Of a stretch of DNA of 32,271 bases, positions 1 through 7,739 are shown piece by piece. The DNA lies in contig SXTU01000287.1 of the NCBI GenBank assembly GCA_005791875.1, positions 1 through 32,271 on the forward strand, in the 5' to 3' direction. The notes beneath the pieces are model-generated. The model made no database searches. It was not told the DNA's origin and was given only the letters and a program-made list of their open reading frames with translations. The stretch is from Verrucomicrobiales bacterium (lineage in GTDB: Bacteria; Verrucomicrobiota; Verrucomicrobiia; Limisphaerales; SXTU01). A program made the translations under genes and the position numbers. Position 1 is the stretch's first letter; the number at the start of each line of letters is the position of its first letter.

Positions 1-1394
1 AGCTTCAAGTCCAAGCCTTGGAAGCGGACGGAGAGGCGTTCGTGGTCGAGGCCGAGCTGGTGGAGGATGGTGGCTTGCAGGTCGCGGACGTGGACGGGGT
101 TTTCGACAATGTGAAAGCCCAGCTCGTCGGTCTGGCCGTAGGTGAGGCCGGGTTTCACACCGCCGCCGGCCAGCCACATCGTGAACGCCTGCGGATGATG
201 GTCGCGACCGAGGCTGCGGCCCAGCGCGGCGTTGGACTCCACCATCGGTGTGCGGCCGAACTCGCCGCCCCAGATGACCAGCGTGTCGTCGAGCAGGCCG
301 CGCTGCTTCAGGTCCGTCACGAGCGCGGCGCTGGCTTGGTCGGTGGTCTTGCAGTTGTTGCGGACGTTGCCCTCGACGTTCGAGTGCGCGTCCCAGCCTT
401 CGTTGTAAATGTTGATGAAGCGCACGCCGCGTTCGACCATCCGCCGCGCCAGCAGACACGAGCGCGCGAAGGACGGCTTGGCTGGGTCGCACCCGTAGAG
501 GGCGAGCGTGGCCTTGCTTTCCCCGCGCAAGTCCATGAGCTCCGGCGCGCTGGTCTGGAGGCGAAAGGCCATTTCATAAGCGGCGATGCGTGTGGCGATG
601 TCGGGGTCTCCGTCGAGCGCGAGGCGGCGCTGGTTCAGGCTGCCAATCAAGTCCAGCGAGTCGCGCTGCAACTGCGCGTCTGCGCCCGGCGGGCTGGAGA
701 CGTTGAGAATCGGGTCGCCCTGATTGCGGAAGCGCACGCCGGTGTAAACGCCCGGCAACGCGCCGCTGCTCCAGCACGCCGAGCCGCCGCTGATGCCGCT
801 GCCCGTGCTCATCACGACGAAGGCCGGCAGGTCGCTCGTCTCCGCGCCGAGGCCGTAGAGCACCCACGAGCCGATGCTGGGCCGGCCCGGCTGGCCGAAG
901 CCGGTGTTGAAGAAAATCTGCGCGGGCGCGTGGTTGAACTGGTCCGTGCGCATGGACTTCACGATGGCGATGTCGTCCACAATCTTCGCGAGGTGCGGCA
1001 GCGTCTCGCCGAGTTCCGCGCCGCACTGGCCGTGCTTGGCGAACTTGAAGCGCGGCCCCAGCACGGCCGCATCCGACCGGATGAACGCGTAGCGCTGCCC
1101 ACCGATGACCTCGGGCGGGATGGGCTTGCCCTCGAGTTCGGCTAGCTTCGGCTTGTAATCGAACAGCTCCAACTGGCTCGGCGCACCCGCCATGAAGAGG
1201 TGAATCACGCGCTTGGCTTTCGGGGCGAAGTGCGGCGGCTTGATGGGAAAGGGATTCACCGGCGCAGCACTGGCGCGGCGGGCGAAGGCATCTGTGAGCA
1301 GTCCGGCGAGCGCGACTTTGCCGAGGCCGACGCCGCAGTTGTGAAAGAAATGCCGGCGGGTGACGGCGAGGCAGCGTTGTTGGAGCGGAGTCAT
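1..1394 (-). CDS. DUF1501 family Tat-exported protein, C-terminus beyond window
   Basis: The frame is open from the ATG at 1394 to the window edge (about 464 codons), so the 3' end is missing. The N-terminus (MTPLQQRCLAVTRRHFFHNC) carries a twin-arginine motif RRHFF followed by a hydrophobic stretch, indicating Tat export. Further on are RVIHLFMAGAPSQLELFDYK, HAPAQIFFNTGFGQPGRPS, VVMSTGSGISGG and VIWGGEFGRTPMVE, which are hallmarks of DUF1501, a family in the sulfatase/alkaline-phosphatase-like fold. These proteins are abundant in Planctomycetes and Verrucomicrobia and are nearly always paired with a PSD1 protein; biochemical function is unproven, although roles in polysaccharide use are often proposed. 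The start lies 3 bp after the PSD1 stop codon, so the two are almost certainly co-transcribed and translationally coupled. The family is certain; the function is not. Confidence 0.93.
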   Translation of the reverse strand, partial: MTPLQQRCLAVTRRHFFHNCGVGLGKVALAGLLTDAFARRASAAPVNPFPIKPPHFAPKAKRVIHLFMAGAPSQLELFDYKPKLAELEGKPIPPEVIGGQRYAFIRSDAAVLGPRFKFAKHGQCGAELGETLPHLAKIVDDIAIVKSMRTDQFNHAPAQIFFNTGFGQPGRPSIGSWVLYGLGAETSDLPAFVVMSTGSGISGGSACWSSGALPGVYTGVRFRNQGDPILNVSSPPGADAQLQRDSLDLIGSLNQRRLALDGDPDIATRIAAYEMAFRLQTSAPELMDLRGESKATLALYGCDPAKPSFARSCLLARRMVERGVRFINIYNEGWDAHSNVEGNVRNNCKTTDQASAALVTDLKQRGLLDDTLVIWGGEFGRTPMVESNAALGRSLGRDHHPQAFTMWLAGGGVKPGLTYGQTDELGFHIVENPVHVRDLQATILHQLGLDHERLSVRFQGLDLK

Positions 1395-1397
1395 GAT

Positions 1398-4300
1398 TCA
1401 GCCTTTGGAAATTATCTCGTCAAGGTTCAGGAGCGCGCGGGCGAGGGCGGTCCAGGCGGCGCGTTCGGTGGCATCGCCATCGCCGGGGCCGGCGAAGGCG
1501 GCGGGTTTTAACTCGCCGCTGGCGAAGCGGGCGCGTTGGTTCTCGAAGAACTTCACGAGCTGCGCGCGCTCGTCGGCGGAGGGCGGGCGGGTGACGCAGC
1601 GGCGGAAGAGCTTTTCCACGCGGCTCTCGATGGTGCCGGCCTGCGCGGTAAACTGGCGGCCGAGGGCTTGTGCGGCTTCGATGATGACGGTGTCGTTGAG
1701 CAGCGTGAGAGCTTGGAGCGGAGTGTTCGAGACATCGCGGCGGGCGACGCAGGCTTCGCCGCTGGGGCCGTCGAAGGTGTTGAACATCGCGTAGGGGGCC
1801 GAGCGTTTCGCGAAGGTGTAGAGGCCGCGTCGGTAGCGGTCCTCGCCTTTGCTCTCGTCCCACGACTTGCCGCCATAGACGCCTTCGGACGTGACGCTCG
1901 CGGGCTGAGGCGGGAAGACGCTCGGCCCACCGACTTTCGCCGAGAGCTGGCCGCTGGCGCGGAGGACGGAGTCGCGGATCATCTCGGCGTCGAGGCGGGA
2001 GCGGGGGAAGCGGGAGAGGAGGCGATTGTCCGGGTCGAGAGTCGAGGGGCGGGTGCCAAGGGCTTGCGACTGACGATCTTCGACTCTCGACGATTGCTGA
2101 TATGTCGCGCTGGTCACGATGAGCTTGTGCAACTGCTTCAGCGACCAGCCCTGCTTCACAAAATCTACCGCCAGCCAGTCGAGCAACTCTGGGTGCGTGG
2201 GCGCGTCCGCCTGCAGGCCGAAGTCCTCGGTGGTCCGCACGAGGCCGAGGCCGAAGAACGCAGCCCACTGACGGTTCACGGTGACGCGCGCGGTGAGCGG
2301 GTTCTCCGGCGAGACGAGCCATTGCGCGAAGCCGAGACGGTTCACGGGCGCGCCGGGCGGGAGCGGATTCAGCACGCCGAGCACTGCGGGCGCGACGGTT
2401 TCCTTCGGCGACAGGAACTCGCCGCGATGATGGCGGTGCGTGGGGCGCGGGTTCTCTGGTGGACGCTCGCGCAGGACGAGCGTGGTCTGGTGTGCGGGTG
2501 GCTTGCGGAGCTTCTCGATTTCAGCGCGGGCGTCCTTCAACTCCGGCGCGGCGAGCAGGAAATGGTCGCGGAGCTTCGCGCGCTCGGCGGCGGTGAGTTG
2601 CGCGTCGGGGTGGAGCAGCAACTGCTGCGCTTCGAGCGGCAAGGTGCTCGCGCTCGCGCCGCGTGGGTCAGTGGTGTAGGCAATGCGGAAGCGGCCGAGC
2701 GACGCGGCGTAGTGGCGACCGAACAGCATCTTCACGCGCAAGTCACCCCCGACGCGGAGCGGTTCGGCGAGGTTGAAGACCGCCTCGTGGCGCTCGCCTT
2801 CGCGTGTGGCGGTGGACCAGCCGGTTTCCGGGTTGCCATCCGTGGCGAGCGCAGCGGTGACGGGGGCACCACCGAAGTTGTTTTTGCTAAAACTCTCGGT
2901 GGCGCGGACGAGTTTCAACTGGCTGCTTGCGGCAAAGACCTTGAACTCGCCCATGAAAAAATCCCCCTTGCGGCCCTCGTAGTAAGTCATGCCCGGCCCG
3001 TGCGCGGGCAGGCGGTCATCGGGCAACGCTTCGAGGCGCAGGGCGGTGACGCCGGCGGGGACATTCCGGAAGGTGAGTTCGTAAGTATCCGCCTTCGTGA
3101 TGTCGCCGCTGGCGAAGACGGAATCGTCTGGCTGCACCGTGAGGAGTGGGAGACTGGACTTCGCCTCGGCGGGGCGAAGCGGCGTCCACTTCACACCGCG
3201 GGCGCGTTCGGTGGCGAGCCATTCCGAGAAGCGAGAGGCGAGGTGTTCGGGGCCGGTGAGTGCGGGCGTGGCCTTTGAGTTCGCTGGGAACTTGCTCGGC
3301 AACTCGGCGAGCAACTCAGCAGCACGCGCGAAATTCTTCCGATGCTGCTCCGCCAGCGCGGGGTCGGGCAGGTCTTGGTCGGGCTCGTCGGCGTTGTTGA
3401 GGAAGGCCATCAGCGCGTAGAAGTCGGTGTGCGGGATGGGGTCGAACTTGTGCGTGTGGCATTGCGCGCAGCCAACGGTGAGGCCGAGCCACGTGGTGCT
3501 CGTGGTGGCGACGCGATCCACCATCGCGTAGAAGCGGAACTCCAGTGGGTCAATGCCGCCTTCCTCGTTGAGCATCGTATTGCGATGGAAGCCGGTGGCG
3601 ATGAGCGGGTCGAGTTTCTTGGGTTTGAGATCTGAGATTTGAGATGCGGGGAGGAGGTCGCCGGCGAGTTGGTGAATCGTGAACTGGTCGAAGGGGAGGT
3701 TTTCGTTCAGCGCGCGGATGACCCAGTCGCGCCACGGCCAGATGTTGCGCGGGCGGTCCTTCTCGTAGCCGTTGGTGTCGGCGTAGCGGGCGAGGTCGAG
3801 CCACTTGCGCGCCCAACGCTCGCCGTAGTGCGGTGAGGCGAGGAGTTTGTCGGCGAGATTGCCGATGGCCGATGGCCGATGGCCGATTTGAACAGACTTC
3901 ACGAACGCGTCGGCCTCCTCGGGTGTTGGCGGCAGGCCGATTAAATCCAAGTAAAGTCGGCGCACGAGCGTGTAGTCATCGGCGGGCGCAGAGGGCTTCA
4001 AGCCCCCCTTCTCCAAGCGCGTGAGGATGAAGTGGTCAATCGCATTCTGCGGCCAAGCTGTCTGCTTCACCTTCGGCAGCGGCGCCTGCTTCGGCTTGAT
4101 GAACGCCCAGTGCGGCTCGTAGTCCGCTCCCGCGGCAATCCAGCGGCGCAGCGTGTCCACCTCGGCGGCCGTGAGCTCCTTCTTGGTCTCGGGGGGCGGC
4201 ATGACCTTGTTGTGGTCCGTGCTCGTGATGCGGCGGACGAGTTCGCTGGCGTCGGGCTTGCCGGGGACGAGGGCGCGCTTGCCGGACTTGGCGGGTGCGA

Positions 4301-4496
4301 GCGCGGAGTCGCGGAGGTCAAGGCGGAGTTTCCCCTTACGGCTGTGTTCATCCGGCCCGTGGCAGGCGAAGCACTGGCGAGAGAGAATGGGGCGAACTTC
4401 GCGCTGGAAGTCCGGCGCCGCGGGCTCAGCAAGTAATTGAATCGCACCCAGCACGGCGGCAAACGCGGTGGCAAAAAGTTTCACACGACTCGTCAC
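1398..4496 (-). CDS. PSD1 / planctomycete cytochrome c domain protein (PSCyt1-DUF1549-DUF1553)
   Basis: This 1032-residue secreted protein starts with GTG (an in-frame GTG four codons later is an alternative) and a signal-peptide-like segment (about 5-24). Domains in order: a PSCyt1 c-type heme module with CFACH at 42-46 and VMPPPE before an AGADY motif; DUF1549 (about 135-390) with GLPPTPEE, SPHYGERWARKWLDLARY, ATGFHRNTMLNEEGG and a second heme-type motif CAQCHTHKFDP near 350; a beta-rich middle region; and DUF1553 (about 690-980) with NRQWAAFFGLGLV, LDWLAVDF and GGPSVFPPQP. It sits directly upstream of DUF1501. The two CxxCH motifs suggest covalent heme and a periplasmic redox or sensing role, but the family has no proven activity. 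Three surface loops contain short tandem-repeat-derived peptides (see repeat entries), which lengthen linkers without breaking the frame. Confidence 0.95.
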   Translation of the reverse strand: MTSRVKLFATAFAAVLGAIQLLAEPAAPDFQREVRPILSRQCFACHGPDEHSRKGKLRLDLRDSALAPAKSGKRALVPGKPDASELVRRITSTDHNKVMPPPETKKELTAAEVDTLRRWIAAGADYEPHWAFIKPKQAPLPKVKQTAWPQNAIDHFILTRLEKGGLKPSAPADDYTLVRRLYLDLIGLPPTPEEADAFVKSVQIGHRPSAIGNLADKLLASPHYGERWARKWLDLARYADTNGYEKDRPRNIWPWRDWVIRALNENLPFDQFTIHQLAGDLLPASQISDLKPKKLDPLIATGFHRNTMLNEEGGIDPLEFRFYAMVDRVATTSTTWLGLTVGCAQCHTHKFDPIPHTDFYALMAFLNNADEPDQDLPDPALAEQHRKNFARAAELLAELPSKFPANSKATPALTGPEHLASRFSEWLATERARGVKWTPLRPAEAKSSLPLLTVQPDDSVFASGDITKADTYELTFRNVPAGVTALRLEALPDDRLPAHGPGMTYYEGRKGDFFMGEFKVFAASSQLKLVRATESFSKNNFGGAPVTAALATDGNPETGWSTATREGERHEAVFNLAEPLRVGGDLRVKMLFGRHYAASLGRFRIAYTTDPRGASASTLPLEAQQLLLHPDAQLTAAERAKLRDHFLLAAPELKDARAEIEKLRKPPAHQTTLVLRERPPENPRPTHRHHRGEFLSPKETVAPAVLGVLNPLPPGAPVNRLGFAQWLVSPENPLTARVTVNRQWAAFFGLGLVRTTEDFGLQADAPTHPELLDWLAVDFVKQGWSLKQLHKLIVTSATYQQSSRVEDRQSQALGTRPSTLDPDNRLLSRFPRSRLDAEMIRDSVLRASGQLSAKVGGPSVFPPQPASVTSEGVYGGKSWDESKGEDRYRRGLYTFAKRSAPYAMFNTFDGPSGEACVARRDVSNTPLQALTLLNDTVIIEAAQALGRQFTAQAGTIESRVEKLFRRCVTRPPSADERAQLVKFFENQRARFASGELKPAAFAGPGDGDATERAAWTALARALLNLDEIISKG
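2032..2090. repeat. Heptamer TCGNNNN array inside the PSD1 gene
   Basis: Read on the coding (-) strand, 7-bp units beginning TCG follow one another (TCGAGAG, TCGAAGA, TCGTCAG, TCGCAAG), then about 17 bp, then TCGACTC and TCGACCC. The outer units are mutually inverted (TCGAGAG against CTCTCGA). The array encodes the peptide RVEDRQSQALGTRPSTLDPD, between conserved TSATYQQSS and NRLLSRFPRSRLDAEMIRDS. From memory of the family this linker is normally about 11 residues, so the array adds roughly seven. Confidence 0.75.
3624..3644. repeat. Heptamer TTTGAGA array inside the PSD1 gene
   Basis: Three consecutive 7-bp units on the + strand: TTTGAGA, TCTGAGA, TTTGAGA. Translated on the - strand they give part of SQISDLKPKK, lying between QLAGDLLPA and LDPLIATGFHRNT, at a loop that is usually short (NPTPEQ-like) in this family. 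Confidence 0.75.
3861..3888. repeat. Heptamer GCCGATG array inside the PSD1 gene
   Basis: Four consecutive 7-bp units on the + strand: three exact GCCGATG and one GCCGATT. On the coding strand they produce IGHRPSAIGN, in the loop between ADAFVKS and LADKLLASPHYGERW of the DUF1549 domain. Confidence 0.85.
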
Positions 4497-4559
4497 GATG
4501 AAAAGATAGACGGCGAGCGACGGGTTTGGAAATGGCTGAATTTACGACAGTGCGTCTCG

Positions 4560-4581
4560 ATTATTCTGATCACTGAATAAT
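4560..4581. promoter_or_regulatory. AT-rich inverted repeat upstream of the PSD1-DUF1501 operon
   Basis: The arms ATTATTC and GAATAAT (7 bp, perfect) flank an 8-bp centre containing TGATCA. The element lies about 65 bp upstream of the PSD1 start and is far more AT-rich than its surroundings. An operator or promoter element is plausible; no consensus -35/-10 pair was convincing. The rest of the 4497-4631 gap shows nothing clear. Confidence 0.35.
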
Positions 4582-4631
4582 TCTGCTTGGGCGGGAAAGT
4601 TTGGGTGGAAGGGCAGACGGCACGCGCTGAC

Positions 4632-5705
4632 CTACTTTTCGATGAAGCGCGTGAAGCTCGGTGATTCCCGCATTTCTACTCGTTCGCCGGGTTTGCGGAC
4701 GATGCTAGCCACCGCGCCGGGTGTGGCTGCCACCAGGGCCAGTCCGCGCACCGGTCCTACCACGCAGGTCGTCGTCGAGAGGCTGTTCGCGGTGACGCAG
4801 TTTGGCGCGATGACGGTGACGAGGCTGTGGTCGGTCATGGCGAAGCCGGTGCGGGGGTCCACGATGTGCGAGTAGCGTTTGCCGTCCAACTCGACGTGCT
4901 GGAATAAGTCGCCGGAAGTGGCGAAACCACAGTTCTGAAGTGAAAGGAAGCGTGTGGGCGGAGCGCCGGGCGCGTCGAGCGGTGCGAGTTCGATGCGCCA
5001 TCCCGCGCGGCCCGGCGGCGGGTCGCCGATGGCCATGTCGCCGCTGCCGGTGACAAGGGCGCGCGGGATGCCGTGGGCGCGGAGGATCCGCAGCGCTTCG
5101 TCGAGCGCGTGGCCCTTCGCGATGGAGCCGAAGTCCAGGCGCATTCCGGGCACTAGCAATTGCGCGGTGCGGGCGCGGGGGTCGAGCACGACTTTCTCCC
5201 AGCCGACGCGCGCTTTCGCATCCGCCAAGACTTCTGGCGCAGGCAACTCGCGCTGTCTTCGCGCACGCCGCCAGACTTGCACGAGCGAGCCGACGGTGAT
5301 GTCGAACGCGCCGTCTGACTTCCGCGACATCGATTGCGCCACGTTCAGCAGCCGCCAGAGTTCGTCACTCACGGGCACAGCGCGTCCACTGCCGGATGTG
5401 CGTGAGAGCTTGGTCAACTCGCTGTCGTCCTCGTAGTCGCTGAAGACGCGGTTCAGCGCGGCGACGCGGGCAAAGGCGGCGCGTGCGGCGTCGTCGCCGC
5501 GGGCCTGGCTCTCCGCATAGAGGACGATGCGGAAGGGAAGCCCCATCTGGGGTTGCTCGAACTCGAAGCGCTGGAGGGCGGCGGGCTGGGGCGTGCGACA
5601 GCCGGAGGTGGCGAGGAGGACCAGCAGCCACGCGGCGAGGCCGGTGGCCAAGATTCCTCGTTGGCCCGGTGAGGGCGACTTGTTAGATTTTGCGCGTCGT
5701 GGCAT
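4632..5705 (-). CDS. apbE: ApbE-family FAD:protein FMN transferase
   Basis: ApbE enzymes attach FMN covalently to threonine residues of exported or membrane redox proteins such as NqrB/C and RnfG. The predicted product (357 residues from the ATG at 5705; a GTG at 5717 is possible) has an N-terminal hydrophobic segment ending LLATSGC, an imperfect lipobox that would place Cys36 for lipid anchoring. Family motifs are present: SDGAFDITVGSLVQVW, RLDFGSIAKGHALDEA, VTGSGDMAIG, GFATSGDLFQ and SHIVDPRTG. Near the C-terminus the segment normally read as ADALST is TANSLST, so the Asp known to coordinate Mg2+ in characterised ApbE/Ftp proteins appears to be Asn, while the Thr four residues later is kept. 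No obvious flavinylation substrate is encoded nearby. It diverges from the MscS gene with only 14 bp between the start codons. Confidence 0.9.
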   Translation of the reverse strand: MPRRAKSNKSPSPGQRGILATGLAAWLLVLLATSGCRTPQPAALQRFEFEQPQMGLPFRIVLYAESQARGDDAARAAFARVAALNRVFSDYEDDSELTKLSRTSGSGRAVPVSDELWRLLNVAQSMSRKSDGAFDITVGSLVQVWRRARRQRELPAPEVLADAKARVGWEKVVLDPRARTAQLLVPGMRLDFGSIAKGHALDEALRILRAHGIPRALVTGSGDMAIGDPPPGRAGWRIELAPLDAPGAPPTRFLSLQNCGFATSGDLFQHVELDGKRYSHIVDPRTGFAMTDHSLVTVIAPNCVTANSLSTTTCVVGPVRGLALVAATPGAVASIVRKPGERVEMRESPSFTRFIEK

Positions 5706-5719
5706 TTCCAAACACACTT

Positions 5720-6574
5720 ATGTTCGCCGTCATTAATACAGAGTTGCTCAACAAAATCACAGAGCAGGGAATCACGTTTCTGTTCGACTACGGTCCCAAG
5801 CTGCTCGGGGCCGCCTTCATTCTCGTCGTCGGCTTGATTGCCGCCATGCAGGTGGGCAAGGCGCTGCAGCGCTGGCTGGAAAAGAAGGATTTGGAGCCAC
5901 CGGTTCGCACTCTCATCGTGCGCGTCGCGCGGCTGATGGTGATGGGGCTGACGCTGATGCTCGTGCTGGAGAAGGTTGGGGTCGCCATCGCGCCCATCAT
6001 CGCGGGTCTCGGCGTGGCGGGCGTGGGCGTGGGCCTCGCGCTGCAAGGGGTGCTCGGGAACCTCATGGCCGGGCTGCTCATCATCTTCACCAAGCCGTTC
6101 CGGGTCGGCGAATACATCGAGATTCACGGCGTTCACGGGCAGGTCCATGCGATCGAGTTGTTCTCGGTCATTCTCATCCACGGAGACCGGTCGCGCAGCG
6201 TCATCCCGAACCGCAAGGTCATCGGCGAGATTCTCCACAACTACGGCTCCATCCGGCAGCTCGACCTCAGCGTGGGCGTGGCTTACTCGACCGACCTCAC
6301 CAAGGCGCTCAATGCGGTCAACGCCGTGCTAGCACGCATCCCGGCGGTGCTGAAAGACCCGGCTCCCGTCGTGGGGGTCGCGTCGTTCGGAGATTCCGCT
6401 GTGAACATCGCCATCCAGCCGTGGACGAAGGTGGCGGACTTCGGTCCGACGGCGGCAGGGGTGAACCAGGCCGTGCTGGAGGAGTTCCGCAAGCAAGGCA
6501 TCGAGATTCCTTTCCCGCAGCGGGAAATCCGCGTGCGGAATGCGGGCGAGCCACCGGCGACGCGCGTTGGCTGA
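5720..6574 (+). CDS. mscS: Small-conductance mechanosensitive channel, MscS family
   Basis: A 284-residue channel starting at the ATG at 5720 (an in-frame TTG lies at 5690). Three membrane segments are visible: residues 18-42 (PKLLGAAFILVVGLIAAMQV), about 65-85 (ARLMVMGLTLMLVLEKVGV) and the glycine/alanine-rich pore helix TM3 (GLGVAGVGVGLALQG), followed by LGNLMAGLLIIFTKPFRVGE, the classic MscS signature. The cytoplasmic beta domain has VIPNRKVIGEILHNYG and a C-terminal alpha/beta domain ending near REIRVRN. Length matches E. coli MscS (286 aa). Its role is release of solutes under hypo-osmotic shock. It is convergent with the downstream kinase gene. Confidence 0.95.
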   Translation: MFAVINTELLNKITEQGITFLFDYGPKLLGAAFILVVGLIAAMQVGKALQRWLEKKDLEPPVRTLIVRVARLMVMGLTLMLVLEKVGVAIAPIIAGLGVAGVGVGLALQGVLGNLMAGLLIIFTKPFRVGEYIEIHGVHGQVHAIELFSVILIHGDRSRSVIPNRKVIGEILHNYGSIRQLDLSVGVAYSTDLTKALNAVNAVLARIPAVLKDPAPVVGVASFGDSAVNIAIQPWTKVADFGPTAAGVNQAVLEEFRKQGIEIPFPQREIRVRNAGEPPATRVG

Positions 6575-6585
6575 GGTTGTTGCCG

Positions 6586-6600
6586 GCGACTGGAAGTCGC
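6586..6600. terminator. Short hairpin between convergent mscS and kinase genes
   Basis: A perfect 6-bp stem GCGACT/AGTCGC with a GGA loop lies in the 35-bp gap between two converging stop codons. No U-tract follows on either strand, so it may be a fragment of a dispersed repeat rather than an intrinsic terminator. Confidence 0.35.
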
Positions 6601-6609
6601 TGTCACGGG

Positions 6610-7629
6610 TCACGGCAGCAGCAGTTCGCGGATTTGCGCCACGCTGGCGGTGCCGGTGGTGCCGAGTTGGTGGATGACCACGGAGGCGGCGGCGTTCGCC
6701 AACTCGATGGACTCGCGCAACGTCGCGCCCGCGGCGAGTGCGGCGGTGAGGTTTGCGGTCACGGAATCGCCGGCCCCGACGATGTCTATCTCGCCGCGCA
6801 AGGGGTGGCAGGGGACGTGTTCGACTTCGCCGTTCGGAGCCGCGCCGAGGATGCCGCCTGCCGCCATCGTCACGAACACTTTGCGCTGCATGCTTTCGGC
6901 GAGTGCGGAGGCAGCTTGCTTGGCGGTCTCCAGAGACAATTCGCCTTCGGTGCCAATCAAGGCCGCGAACTCAGCTGCGTTCATCTTGAATGTGACGCGG
7001 GGATAGCCACGCAAGCCACGCCGACAGTCTGCGATGACGGGCGTCCCCGGATCGCCCATGGGAAACTCTCCCAGCAGCGGGAGGATGCGCGTGGTCACGA
7101 CCCCGGTCTCAGGAATGTCCACTTGGTCCATGACCGCGACGCCATCCACGTTCAAGCGTAGCGCACTGAGGGATTTCCAGATTTCGCCGGTGAGGACTGC
7201 GGGCGTTGGCTCCCAGTTCTTGGAATCAAGCCGGCTCAGTTCTTGCGGCGGTTGATTTGGGTGCATCAGCAGCGGCTTGCAGTAGGTGAAGGTCCGTCGC
7301 AGTGGCGTCCGGTGAAAGTGGTCGAGCCGCACACCCGGCATGGCTGCCAACGCGCGATGCAACTCGAAACCTTCGCCGTCATCGCCGCAGAAGCCCACCG
7401 GCCAGATCGTGCCCACGCCCAACGCACAAAGGTTATTGAGAATGGTCCCGGCCGCGCCCGGCTGCGAGCGGACGCGCACGACGTTGTGGACGGGCAGGCC
7501 AGTCTCGATGGAGGTCTCGGTGCGCACGGGGTCAATCTCCAGATAGCGGTCCAGGCAGAAGTCGCCCACGAGCGCGAGGCGCAGCGAGGCGTAGCACGAG
7601 GTGACTTCAGTGAAGCGGGCCGGGGTCAT
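6610..7629 (-). CDS. PfkB-family sugar kinase, HldE kinase-domain-like
   Basis: A 339-residue ribokinase-fold kinase. The N-terminus LALVGDFCLDRYLEID resembles the heptose-7-phosphate kinase domain of HldE/RfaE (VGDxMLDRY), followed by QPGAAGTILNNLCALG (sugar-binding PGG region, here PGA) and PVGFCGDDGEGFEL. The C-terminal signature IDIVGAGDSVTANLTAAL contains the GAGD anion hole with the catalytic Asp near residue 289. The substrate is not fixed by sequence; the HldE likeness suggests a heptose or similar sugar phosphate, but no nucleotidyltransferase domain follows. It is the last gene of a same-strand set (HAD phosphatase, deoxyhypusine-synthase-like protein, kinase), separated from the middle gene by a 110-bp gap holding an inverted repeat. 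Confidence 0.85.
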   Translation of the reverse strand: MTPARFTEVTSCYASLRLALVGDFCLDRYLEIDPVRTETSIETGLPVHNVVRVRSQPGAAGTILNNLCALGVGTIWPVGFCGDDGEGFELHRALAAMPGVRLDHFHRTPLRRTFTYCKPLLMHPNQPPQELSRLDSKNWEPTPAVLTGEIWKSLSALRLNVDGVAVMDQVDIPETGVVTTRILPLLGEFPMGDPGTPVIADCRRGLRGYPRVTFKMNAAEFAALIGTEGELSLETAKQAASALAESMQRKVFVTMAAGGILGAAPNGEVEHVPCHPLRGEIDIVGAGDSVTANLTAALAAGATLRESIELANAAASVVIHQLGTTGTASVAQIRELLLP

Positions 7630-7641
7630 GGGAAGAGGGGC

Positions 7642-7730
7642 TTAGCCGCGAAAGGGCGCAGAGGACACAGGGAAGAAGAAAAATTTTAGCGCGCCCCACT
7701 TTGCGCTCTCTGCGCCCTTTCGTGGCAAAG
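7642..7730. repeat. Inverted repeat around AAAGGGCGCAGAG
   Basis: A 15-bp word beginning CGAAAGGG (7649-7663) recurs as its exact reverse complement at 7708-7722; similarity extends outward (TTAGCCG against TTTGCCA). It fills most of the gap between the deoxyhypusine-synthase-like stop and the kinase start, so a transcript crossing it would fold into a stem with a loop of about 44 nt. It looks like a dispersed element, since similar words of the form CACGAAAGGGCACAGAG are familiar from other genomes (recollection). Confidence 0.7.
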
Positions 7731-7739
7731 AGGCATTTA

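Noticed and set aside
18-1145. Long + strand open frame opposite the DUF1501 gene
   Set aside because: The - strand frame encodes clear DUF1501 motifs; the + strand translation is repetitive Val/Ala/Arg/Glu with no family features, as expected of antisense in GC-rich genes.
1536-3278. 580-codon + strand frame opposite PSD1
   Set aside because: Antisense of conserved PSD1 coding sequence; no recognisable domains.
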